NCBI GenBank assembly: GCA_024641225.1 | Contig: JAHEDN010000211.1 | Location: 1 to 5,603, forward strand | Reading direction: 5' to 3' | Length of the DNA: 5,603 nucleotides | DNA from: Burkholderiales bacterium | Lineage (GTDB): Bacteria; Pseudomonadota; Gammaproteobacteria; Burkholderiales; Burkholderiaceae_F | Position numbers and translations under genes: made by a program | In this document: in pieces, positions 1 to 4,646 of the stretch | Layout of the letters: every line of letters starts with the position of its first letter | Numbering within the stretch: the first letter of the stretch is position 1 | The notes under the pieces: generated by a model | Told to the model about the DNA's origin: nothing | Database searches by the model: none | What the model saw: the letters and a program-made list of their open reading frames with translations, nothing else

Positions 1-2
1 GC

Positions 3-662
3 GTGAACGCTTCGCGCCAGCTGGTGCTCGATCTGTTGCAGCGGGCGACGCCGACGCTGGATAACTTCGTCGTCGGACGCAATGCCGAGGCCGTTGAGAT
101 GCTCAGGCGGCTGGCCGCCGATGCGGCACGCGAACGCATCATCTACCTTTGGGGCGACCGCGGCAGCGGCCGCAGTCACCTGCTGCAGGCACTTGCCGCT
201 GTAACGGGAGCCAGCGACTGGCAGCCGGCCGGCGCGCCCGATGCCGCCGGGCTGTCGCTGGTCGACGACGTCGAGCGCCTCGGTGACGCCGCGCAGGTGG
301 CGCTGTTCAACCGGCTGAATGCGGTGCGCGCGTGCCAGGATGCGGCGTGCGTGGCTGCCGGCAGCGTTGCGCCGGCGCAGTTGCCGCTGCGCGAGGACCT
401 GCGCACGCGGCTGGCCTGGGGGCTCGTCTACCAGCTGCACCCGCTCGGCGACGAAGAGAAGGCCGCGGCGTTGCGCGCACAGGCCGGCGCTCGAGGTCTT
501 GCCGTCGGCGCCGATGTGATCGGCTACCTGCTCACCCACCTGCCGCGCGACATGCGTGCCCTGTCCGCCGCGCTCGACGCTCTCGACGGCTTCGCGCTGG
601 CCAACAAGCGACCAGTGACGATTGCCTTGGTACGTCAATGGCTGGCCGCCGGTGAAACGTAG
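3..662 (+). CDS. hda: Hda, DnaA regulatory inactivator (DnaA-related AAA+ ATPase)
   Basis: Hda works with the DNA-loaded sliding clamp to stimulate ATP hydrolysis by DnaA after initiation, which prevents re-firing of oriC. The 219-residue product matches the single AAA+ domain of this family. A clamp-binding motif QLVLDL lies at residues 6-11, where Hda proteins carry QLxLxL. The Walker A loop GDRGSGRS (51-58) has Arg in place of the usual Lys, which is characteristic of Hda. Walker B is LSLVDD (84-89), an arginine-finger region LREDLRTRL lies at 129-137, and a sensor-2-like PRDMRAL at 181-187. No DNA-binding domain IV follows, which separates it from DnaA. The start is GTG at base 3; only two bases precede it, so a ribosome site cannot be seen and an upstream start is possible. 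The clamp motif right after this start argues that it is correct or nearly so. The stop is TAG at 660-662. Confidence 0.93.
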   Translation: MNASRQLVLDLLQRATPTLDNFVVGRNAEAVEMLRRLAADAARERIIYLWGDRGSGRSHLLQALAAVTGASDWQPAGAPDAAGLSLVDDVERLGDAAQVALFNRLNAVRACQDAACVAAGSVAPAQLPLREDLRTRLAWGLVYQLHPLGDEEKAAALRAQAGARGLAVGADVIGYLLTHLPRDMRALSAALDALDGFALANKRPVTIALVRQWLAAGET

Positions 663-665
663 AAT
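660..665 (+). promoter_or_regulatory. Putative -10 element for pcnB (TAGAAT)
   Basis: TAGAAT differs from the sigma-70 consensus TATAAT at one position and overlaps the hda stop codon. It is followed by a GC-rich discriminator (CCGCGCG). No good -35 hexamer is seen 16-18 nt upstream (the bases there read roughly AATGGC), so the call is weak. If used, transcription would start near 672 and give pcnB a leader of about 65-70 nt that contains the hairpin at 705-732. Confidence 0.35.
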
Positions 666-704
666 CCGCGCGTGATGACCGTTGCGACTGCTCCCCTGCA
701 CCGC

Positions 705-732
705 CGGCCGCCACCGGATGAGGTGGCGGTCG
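705..732 (+). promoter_or_regulatory. Hairpin in the pcnB leader overlapping a Shine-Dalgarno-like GAGGTG
   Basis: Bases 705-715 pair with 722-732: eight perfect pairs next to the loop (708-715 with 722-729), then one G·T and two more G-C/C-G pairs, around a 6-nt loop GGATGA. The right arm overlaps GAGGTG at 720-725, the only strong Shine-Dalgarno-like match ahead of pcnB. That match lies 14 nt before the ATG, farther than usual. The stem is not followed by a T-run, so it does not look like a Rho-independent terminator. A role in limiting PcnB translation is inference. Confidence 0.45.
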
Positions 733-739
733 CGCCCCG

Positions 740-2107
740 ATGATCAAGCGCTTTGTCGAGAAAGTGCAGACGTTGTTCACGCGCCGGCGGCGCGTGAACA
801 AGGCGCGGCAGGTATCGGCCGCCGAGCACGGCATCCGCCGCGATCAGGTGCCGCGCTCGGCACTGCGGGTGTGCGAGACACTGCAGAAGGCCGGGCACCA
901 TGCCTACATCGTCGGCGGCGCCGTGCGAGACCTGCTGATCGGCGTCACGCCGAAGGACTTCGACGTCGCCACGGATGCCACGCCCGAGCAGATCAAGTCG
1001 CACTTTCGGCGCGCGATCATCATCGGCCGCCGCTTCCGGCTCGTGCACGTGATGTTCGGCTCGGAAACGATCGAAGTGTCGACCTTTCGCGCCGGAGCCA
1101 ACGGCGAGCAGGCGGTCGATGCGCACGGGAGAATGCTCGCCGACAACGTTTTCGGCACACAGGCCAACGATGCCGCACGGCGCGATTTCACCATCAACGC
1201 GCTGTACTACGACCCGACCCATGAGACGGTGGTCGACTTTCACGACGGCGTGAAGGACATCAAGCGCCGCCGGCTGCGCATGATCGGCGATCCCGAGGCG
1301 CGTTACCGCGAGGACCCGGTGCGCATGCTGCGCGCGGTACGCATCGCGGCCAAGCTCGGCTTCGAGATCGACGAGACCACGCGTGCGCCGATCTCGCGCC
1401 TGGCCGATCTGCTCGAAAACGTGCCGCCGGCGCGCGTCTTCGACGAGATGCTGAAGCTGCTGACCAGCGGCCACTCGGTGGCCTGCATCCTGCGCCTGCG
1501 CGCCGAAGGCCTGCACCACGGCCTGCTGCCGCTGCTCGACGTGATCCTCGAGCAGCCCGAGGGCGAACGATTCGTCATGCTGGCGCTGTCGCGCACCGAC
1601 GAACGCGTGCGCGCCGGCAAGCACATCGCAGTCGGTTTCCTGTTCGCATGCCTGCTCTGGCACGAGGTGCTGAAGCGCTGGAAGGACCTGCAGACCGGCG
1701 GACAACATCGCATCCCGGCACTCGATGCGGCGATCGACGAGGTGCTTGACCGGCAGACCGAGAAGCTGGCGATCCAGCGCCGTTTCGTCGCCGACATGCG
1801 CGATATCTGGATGATGCAGCCCCGCTTCGAGCGCCGCACCGGACGTGCACCGGTGGCGCTGCTCGGCCACTTGCGGCTGCGCGCCGGATACGATTTTCTT
1901 GCCCTGCGCGGCGCCGCCGAGGAGGCACCGGCTGAACTGGTGACCTGGTGGCAGGATTTCATGCACGCCGACGAGCAGGGCCGCGTCGGCCTGCTGTCCG
2001 CGGCGCCATCGCCGGCGCAGGGCGACGGTAAGCGGCGGCGCCGCAGGCGGCGTCCGAAATCCGCCGGCCAATCCGCGGCGGACACAGGGCAAACCGCTTC
2101 CTCCTGA
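740..2107 (+). CDS. pcnB: Poly(A) polymerase I (PcnB)
   Basis: PcnB adds 3' poly(A) tails that promote RNA decay and tRNA/sRNA quality control in the cytoplasm. The 455-residue product is a class II nucleotidyltransferase. It has VGGAVRDLL at 58-66, the metal-binding pair D73/D75 in KDFDVAT, and a third acidic residue at E112 (IEVSTFR). RRDFTINALYYDP lies at 147-159 and RYREDPVRMLRAVRIAAKLGF at 188-208. IIGRRFRLVHV (94-104) is the segment known to separate bacterial poly(A) polymerases from CCA-adding enzymes, which supports this call over cca. The C-terminus (about 432-455) is a basic tail with seven Arg in a row, then a Ser/Ala/Gln-rich end, typical of this family. The ATG at 740 fits the usual short basic N-terminus. 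The ribosome site is unclear: GAGGTG lies 14 nt upstream, inside a hairpin. folK begins 10 nt after the TGA, so the two are probably one operon. Confidence 0.95.
   Translation: MIKRFVEKVQTLFTRRRRVNKARQVSAAEHGIRRDQVPRSALRVCETLQKAGHHAYIVGGAVRDLLIGVTPKDFDVATDATPEQIKSHFRRAIIIGRRFRLVHVMFGSETIEVSTFRAGANGEQAVDAHGRMLADNVFGTQANDAARRDFTINALYYDPTHETVVDFHDGVKDIKRRRLRMIGDPEARYREDPVRMLRAVRIAAKLGFEIDETTRAPISRLADLLENVPPARVFDEMLKLLTSGHSVACILRLRAEGLHHGLLPLLDVILEQPEGERFVMLALSRTDERVRAGKHIAVGFLFACLLWHEVLKRWKDLQTGGQHRIPALDAAIDEVLDRQTEKLAIQRRFVADMRDIWMMQPRFERRTGRAPVALLGHLRLRAGYDFLALRGAAEEAPAELVTWWQDFMHADEQGRVGLLSAAPSPAQGDGKRRRRRRRPKSAGQSAADTGQTASS
773..801 (+). repeat. Perfect 13-bp inverted repeat within pcnB codons 12-21
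   Basis: Bases 773-785 (TTGTTCACGCGCC) are the exact reverse complement of 789-801, with a 3-nt centre GGC. The repeat encodes LFTRRRRVNK near the PcnB N-terminus, just after the start codon. In RNA it would form a very stable hairpin. The Arg-rich peptide explains part of the GC symmetry, but not the flanking TTGTTCA/TGAACAA arms. Confidence 0.85.
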
Positions 2108-2117
2108 GCCAGCGACC

Positions 2118-2621
2118 ATGGCCGAACAGCGGGCATACATCGGGCTCGGCGCCAACGAAGGCGACGTGATCGCCACGCTGAATGCCGCCGTGGAGGCGCT
2201 GCGCGCATTGCAGGCGAGCGCGGTGATCGCCGTCTCGCCCTTTTATCGCAGCGCGCCGATCGATGCCGAAGGTCCCGACTATACGAATGCGGTGGTGGCG
2301 CTCGACACGTCGACCGAGCCCTACGCGCTGCTGCTCGCGCTGCTCGACATCGAACTGCGGCTCGGTCGCCGGCGCCGCGACGCTGATGCAAAACTCAAGT
2401 CTTCGCGTCGGGTCGATCTCGACCTGCTGCTTTACGGCCCGCTGCTGATGCGCAGCACGCCGCTGACGCTGCCGCACCCGCGCATGCACGAACGTGCCTT
2501 CGTGCTGCGACCGCTGCTCGACGTGGCGCCGGACATCGAAATGCCGGGACTAGGTTCGGCGTCGCGACTGCTCGGCGGTCTTCTCGATCAGCGCGTCGAG
2601 CGCATCGATCCAAGCGCCTGA
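2118..2621 (+). CDS. folK: 2-amino-4-hydroxy-6-hydroxymethyldihydropteridine pyrophosphokinase (HPPK)
   Basis: FolK transfers pyrophosphate from ATP to 6-hydroxymethyl-7,8-dihydropterin, the step before dihydropteroate synthase in folate synthesis. The product is 167 residues, close to the ~160 usual for the family. It opens with YIGLGANEGD (7-16) and has SPFYRSAPI at 40-48. DYTNAVVAL (54-62) lines the pterin site, IE at 78-79 supplies the conserved Glu, and RVDLDLLLYG (98-107) carries the two metal-binding Asp (D100, D102). LPHPRMHERAFVLRPLLDVAP follows. The mobile loop before the DxD is unusual: the common WGPR/NAPR wording is replaced by KSSR (94-97), and the loop is about three residues longer than in the E. 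coli enzyme, with many Arg and Asp. The ATG lies 10 nt after the pcnB stop with no clear ribosome site, so coupling to pcnB translation is likely. Confidence 0.93.
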   Translation: MAEQRAYIGLGANEGDVIATLNAAVEALRALQASAVIAVSPFYRSAPIDAEGPDYTNAVVALDTSTEPYALLLALLDIELRLGRRRRDADAKLKSSRRVDLDLLLYGPLLMRSTPLTLPHPRMHERAFVLRPLLDVAPDIEMPGLGSASRLLGGLLDQRVERIDPSA

Positions 2622-2751
2622 CCGCCACTCGATGAGTCCGACGGGCCGTTCAGGGGGAGCGCGCGCAGTCGCGTCCAGCGTCGCGCCGCACGTGCCGGCC
2701 TTTGCGCCTGCCTGTCCACGCCTCGCCGGCGACGCGGATTTCCGGCGCGCA

Positions 2752-2766
2752 GGCGTCAGGGACGCC
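2752..2766 (+). promoter_or_regulatory. Short hairpin presenting the weak ribosome site of the kinase gene
   Basis: GGCGTC (2752-2757) pairs perfectly with GACGCC (2761-2766) around the loop AGG. The AGGGA at 2758-2762 is the best Shine-Dalgarno-like match and lies 6 nt before the GTG start at 2769. The ribosome site therefore sits in the loop and first pairs of a small stem. The site helps to fix the GTG as the start; any regulatory effect is speculation. Confidence 0.3.
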
Positions 2767-2768
2767 CG

Positions 2769-3416
2769 GTGAGTCCGATCGCCGCGCGCTTCCGGCACGT
2801 CGTCGTCGAGGGGCCGATCGGCGTCGGCAAGACCTCGCTGGCGCGGCGGCTCGGCATGTCGATCGGTGCCCATCTGATGCTCGAGCAGCCGGAGGCGAAT
2901 CCGTTCCTGGCGCGCTTCTACCGCGAGCCGGCTCGCCACGCGCTGGCGACCCAGCTTTTCTTCCTGTTCCAGCGCATCCAGCAGCTGACTGAACTGCGGC
3001 AGCTCGACCTGTTTCGCACCCACGTCGTCGGTGACTTCCTGCTCGAAAAGGACCCGCTGTTCGCCCGGCTGACGCTGGCCGACGACGAGCTGAGGCTCTA
3101 CGAGCAGCTATACGCGCAGCTGGCGCCACGCGCGCCTGCGCCGGACCTGGTCATCTACCTGCAGGCACCGGCGGAAACGCTGATCGAGCGCATTGCCCGC
3201 CGCGGCAACCCTGACGAGTCGGCGATCGGCGAGGAGTACCTGCACCGTCTCACCGAAAGCTACGCCCGCTTCTTCCACCACTTCGACGAGGCGCCGCTGC
3301 TGGTCGTCAACGCCGAGCACCTGAACCCGATCGCCAGCGACGCGGATTACGAGCTGCTCGTCTCGCGCATCGAGAAGATGCGCGGGCGACGCGAATATTT
3401 CAGCGCGGCGGTGTGA
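2769..3416 (+). CDS. Deoxyadenosine/deoxyguanosine kinase-like deoxynucleoside kinase
   Basis: The product (215 aa) belongs to the dNK/thymidine kinase 2-like P-loop kinase family, whose members phosphorylate deoxynucleosides with ATP for dNTP salvage. The P-loop GPIGVGKT is at 15-22. LEQPEANPFL (38-47) supplies the Glu expected to contact the sugar, and an FFLFQRIQQL helix follows at 64-73. VVGDFLLEKDPLFA (86-99) is the position of the DRS/ERS motif, here with Asp followed by Phe. The LID contains RIARRGNPDE (141-150), with Arg residues for the phosphates. Exact substrate preference (dA, dG, dC) cannot be read from the sequence. The start is GTG, preceded by AGGGA at a 6-nt spacing; the frame upstream has no ATG or GTG back to the folK stop. 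As I remember betaproteobacterial genomes, a kinase of this kind often sits between folK and panB; here panC follows directly. The physiological link to folate or pantothenate genes is unknown. Confidence 0.85.
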   Translation: MSPIAARFRHVVVEGPIGVGKTSLARRLGMSIGAHLMLEQPEANPFLARFYREPARHALATQLFFLFQRIQQLTELRQLDLFRTHVVGDFLLEKDPLFARLTLADDELRLYEQLYAQLAPRAPAPDLVIYLQAPAETLIERIARRGNPDESAIGEEYLHRLTESYARFFHHFDEAPLLVVNAEHLNPIASDADYELLVSRIEKMRGRREYFSAAV

Positions 3417-3430
3417 CGGAGTGATGCGGT

Positions 3431-3436
3431 TAATAT
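3431..3436 (+). promoter_or_regulatory. Possible -10 element upstream of panC (TAATAT)
   Basis: TAATAT lies 31 nt before the panC start in an otherwise GC-rich 51-nt gap and is followed by CGGCCGCG. It matches TATAAT at four of six positions and has no convincing -35 partner. If real, transcription would begin near 3443 and give a leader of about 25 nt. Confidence 0.25.
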
Positions 3437-3467
3437 CGGCCGCGCACCGCCTCCGAGAACAAGAGCG

Positions 3468-4310
3468 ATGAAGGTTGTCCGATCGATCGAAGACCTGCGC
3501 GACCAGCTGCGCGGGCAGAACCGAGTCGCCTTCGTGCCTACGATGGGCAACCTGCATGCTGCCCACATGTCGCTGATGGCGATGGCGCACCAGCACGGCG
3601 ATCCGGTGGTTGCGTCGATCTTCGTCAACCGGCTCCAGTTCGGTCCCAACGAGGACTTCGACAAGTACCCGCGCACGCTGCAGGAGGACATCGACAAGCT
3701 GCAGCACCAGAACGTGGTCTACGTGCTGTTCGGGCCGACCGAGGCGGAGATGTACCCCGAGCCGCAGAATTACCGGGTCAACCCGCCGCACGACCTTGGC
3801 GACATTCTTGAAGGCGAGTTCCGGCCGGGCTTCTTCGTTGGCGTGTCCACCGTGGTGCTGAAGCTGTTTTCCTGCGTGCAGCCGAGGGTGGCCGTGTTCG
3901 GCAAGAAGGACTACCAGCAGCTGATGATCATTCGCAATATGTGCCGCCAGTTTGCGCTGCCGACCGAGATCGTCGCGCACGAGACCGTTCGCGATGCCGA
4001 CGGCCTGGCGCTGTCGTCGCGCAATCGCTTTCTGTCGGAGGCCGAGCGCAAGGAAGCGCCGCGGCTCTATGGCGTGCTGAACGAAGTGCGTGACCGGCTG
4101 CGCGCGGGCCAGATCGACGTGCCGGCGATCGAGCACGATGCGCAGCGGGAACTGGCGGCGGCCGGCTGGAAGGTGGACTATGTGTCGGTCCGCCGACAGA
4201 TGGACCTCAAGCCGCCCGGCACCGAACAGGTCGCCGCAGGCGAACCCCTTGTCGTGCTCGCCGCCGCCAAGCTCGGCGCGACCCGGCTGATCGACAACCT
4301 CGAAATCTGA
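3468..4310 (+). CDS. panC: Pantothenate synthetase (pantoate--beta-alanine ligase)
   Basis: PanC joins (R)-pantoate and beta-alanine with ATP, through a pantoyl-adenylate, to make pantothenate, the precursor of coenzyme A. The 280-residue product has the nucleotidyltransferase fold with FVPTMGNLHAAHMSL at 22-36. FVNRLQFGPNEDFDKYPR (52-69) binds pantoate, GDILEGEFRPGFFVGVSTVV lies at 111-130, FGKKDYQQL at 144-152 and LALSSRNRFLS at 180-190 as the KMSKS-like loop, and the C-terminus ends AAKLGATRLIDNLEI. The HxGH ATP-binding motif reads HAAH (30-33), so the usual Gly is Ala; the rest of the site looks intact. The ATG at 3468 follows weak purine-rich stretches (GAGAA at 3455-3459, AAGAG at 3461-3465). 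panB, which commonly precedes panC, is not in the window, so ketopantoate hydroxymethyltransferase must be encoded elsewhere if the pathway is complete. Confidence 0.96.
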   Translation: MKVVRSIEDLRDQLRGQNRVAFVPTMGNLHAAHMSLMAMAHQHGDPVVASIFVNRLQFGPNEDFDKYPRTLQEDIDKLQHQNVVYVLFGPTEAEMYPEPQNYRVNPPHDLGDILEGEFRPGFFVGVSTVVLKLFSCVQPRVAVFGKKDYQQLMIIRNMCRQFALPTEIVAHETVRDADGLALSSRNRFLSEAERKEAPRLYGVLNEVRDRLRAGQIDVPAIEHDAQRELAAAGWKVDYVSVRRQMDLKPPGTEQVAAGEPLVVLAAAKLGATRLIDNLEI

Positions 4311-4349
4311 ACATCGCGGCGCGCGGACCGCAGACGGAGTCGATTCGGA

Positions 4350-4355
4350 CATAAT
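4350..4355 (+). promoter_or_regulatory. Putative -10 element of the tRNA-Leu promoter (CATAAT)
   Basis: CATAAT matches TATAAT at five of six positions and ends 11 nt before the mature tRNA 5' end. It is followed by the GC-rich stretch CCGG, as is common for stable-RNA promoters under stringent control. No strong -35 is seen; bases 4327-4332 read ACCGCA at a 17-nt spacing. A start near 4362 would leave a 5-nt leader for RNase P to remove. Confidence 0.5.
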
Positions 4356-4366
4356 CCGGTTCCCGC

Positions 4367-4453
4367 GCCGGAATGGCGGAACTGGTAGACGCGCCGGACT
4401 CAAAATCCGGTTCTGGCAACAGAGTGTGGGTTCGATTCCCTCTTCCGGCACCA
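4367..4453 (+). tRNA. tRNA-Leu (anticodon CAA)
   Basis: An 87-nt class II tRNA that reads UUG codons. The acceptor arm GCCGGAA (4367-4373) pairs with TTCCGGC (4443-4449), followed by discriminator A and an encoded CCA (4451-4453). The D arm has a 3-bp stem and GG in the loop. The anticodon stem CCGGA/TCCGG encloses the loop CTCAAAA, with anticodon CAA. The long variable arm has the stem TCTG/CAGA (4412-4415 with 4420-4423) closed by GCAA. The T loop is TTCGATT. The T stem GTGGG/CCCTC holds a T·T opposition (positions 50 and 64) where a pair is expected. The distal 43 nt are repeated exactly at 4585-4627. This is the only full copy: the downstream repeat has no 5' half. Confidence 0.95.
4411..4453 (+). 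repeat. Direct repeat, copy 1 (within tRNA-Leu; putative attachment-site copy)
   Basis: These 43 nt run from just after the anticodon stem, through the variable arm, T arm and acceptor 3' strand, to the encoded CCA. They are identical to 4585-4627. The identity starts and ends sharply: the flanking bases G4410 and A4584 differ, as do T4454 and C4628. A direct repeat covering the 3' part of a tRNA gene is the usual footprint of tyrosine-recombinase integration. Confidence 0.9.
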
Positions 4454-4471
4454 TTTGCAGCGAAGGCTCGT

Positions 4472-4485
4472 CCAGAACCGGATTT
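4472..4485 (-). repeat. 14-nt perfect reverse complement of the tRNA-Leu anticodon/variable region
   Basis: CCAGAACCGGATTT at 4472-4485 is the exact reverse complement of 4403-4416. That tRNA stretch covers the 3' side of the anticodon loop, the anticodon stem 3' strand and the start of the variable arm, and so spans the left edge of the direct repeat at 4411. In a read-through transcript the two could pair over a 55-nt loop and compete with tRNA folding. In DNA they form an inverted pair around the tRNA end. Confidence 0.8.
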
Positions 4486-4495
4486 CGTCGCAGGC

Positions 4496-4518
4496 TAACG
4501 TCGGCGAAGCCGACGTTA
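4496..4518 (+). repeat. Hairpin 1 of the insert (perfect 10-bp stem)
   Basis: TAACGTCGGC (4496-4505) pairs perfectly with GCCGACGTTA (4509-4518) around the loop GAA. It has no T-run after it, so it is not a typical terminator. Its centre CGGCGAAGCCG (4502-4512) recurs in hairpin 3. Confidence 0.85.
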
Positions 4519-4519
4519 A

Positions 4520-4537
4520 GCCCGGCGCAAGCCGGGC
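4520..4537 (+). repeat. Hairpin 2 of the insert (perfect 7-bp stem, GCAA loop)
   Basis: GCCCGGC (4520-4526) pairs with GCCGGGC (4531-4537) around GCAA, a GNRA-type tetraloop if transcribed. Only one base separates it from hairpin 1, so the two would stack as a tandem structure. Confidence 0.85.
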
Positions 4538-4552
4538 GGCCGAAGACAAAAC

Positions 4553-4573
4553 CGCGGCGGCGAAGCCGGCGCG
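4553..4573 (+). repeat. Hairpin 3 of the insert (9 positions, one mismatch)
   Basis: Bases 4553-4561 pair with 4565-4573 around GAA, with one G·G mismatch (4557/4569). The inner 11 nt, CGGCGAAGCCG (4558-4568), are identical to those of hairpin 1. Confidence 0.7.
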
Positions 4574-4584
4574 AGTCCGATGAA

Positions 4585-4627
4585 TTCTGGCAACAGAGTG
4601 TGGGTTCGATTCCCTCTTCCGGCACCA
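4585..4627 (+). pseudogene. Direct repeat, copy 2: orphan 3' half of tRNA-Leu ending in CCA
   Basis: This is an exact 43-nt copy of tRNA-Leu positions 4411-4453 (variable arm, T arm, acceptor 3' strand, CCA). Upstream of it there is no acceptor 5' strand, D arm or anticodon arm, so it cannot make a tRNA by itself. It carries the same T-stem T·T opposition as the complete gene, so the duplication came after that change or the copies were homogenised. It ends 19 nt before the queA start and probably marks the original tRNA-queA junction. Confidence 0.88.
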
Positions 4628-4646
4628 CCTGATACCCCTCTCGCTC

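Larger units (their letters stand above)
4454..4584 (+). mobile_element. 131-bp gene-free insert between tRNA 3'-end repeats (mini-element or island remnant)
   Basis: The segment lies between the two 43-bp repeats and, with one repeat, makes a 174-bp unit. Recombination between the repeats would leave an intact tRNA-Leu 19 nt before queA, which supports the reading that the unit was inserted or duplicated there. It encodes no recognisable protein and no integrase. It contains a 14-nt reverse complement of the tRNA (4472-4485) and three hairpins (4496-4518, 4520-4537, 4553-4573). It may be the leftover of a larger island that lost its interior, a non-autonomous element moved in trans, or the result of a local duplication. 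The sequence alone does not decide between these. Confidence 0.55.

Noticed and set aside
675..743. A 22-codon frame upstream of pcnB ending in the overlap ATGA with the pcnB start
   Set aside because: It is very short, has no ribosome site, encodes a Pro/Arg-rich string and contains the leader hairpin. The overlap can arise by chance because pcnB begins ATGA.
635..2176. A roughly 513-codon open frame on the - strand opposite pcnB
   Set aside because: pcnB on the + strand carries every family motif. The opposite frame resembles no known protein and follows from the codon bias.
4496..4518. TAAC...GTTA ends of hairpin 1 considered as an integron attC recombination site
   Set aside because: The right end (GTTAAGC) fits GTTRRRY, but the left (GGCTAAC) breaks the RYYYAAC pattern. 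The 23-nt span is far shorter than an attC, and no inner L boxes, cassette or integron integrase are present.
4496..4537. Hairpins 1 and 2 as a Rho-independent terminator for tRNA-Leu
   Set aside because: No T-rich tract follows either stem on the + strand, and none precedes them for the - strand.
4454..4584. CRISPR-like or tandem repeat array in the insert
   Set aside because: Only two identical repeats exist, and they are copies of a tRNA end. The inner hairpins vary in length and spacing.
4367..4627. The 174-bp segment as an intron in tRNA-Leu, with the 5' half joined to the downstream 3' half
   Set aside because: The first copy is already a complete tRNA, so no splicing is needed. The segment has no group I intron core that I can see, and the boundary lies outside the anticodon loop.
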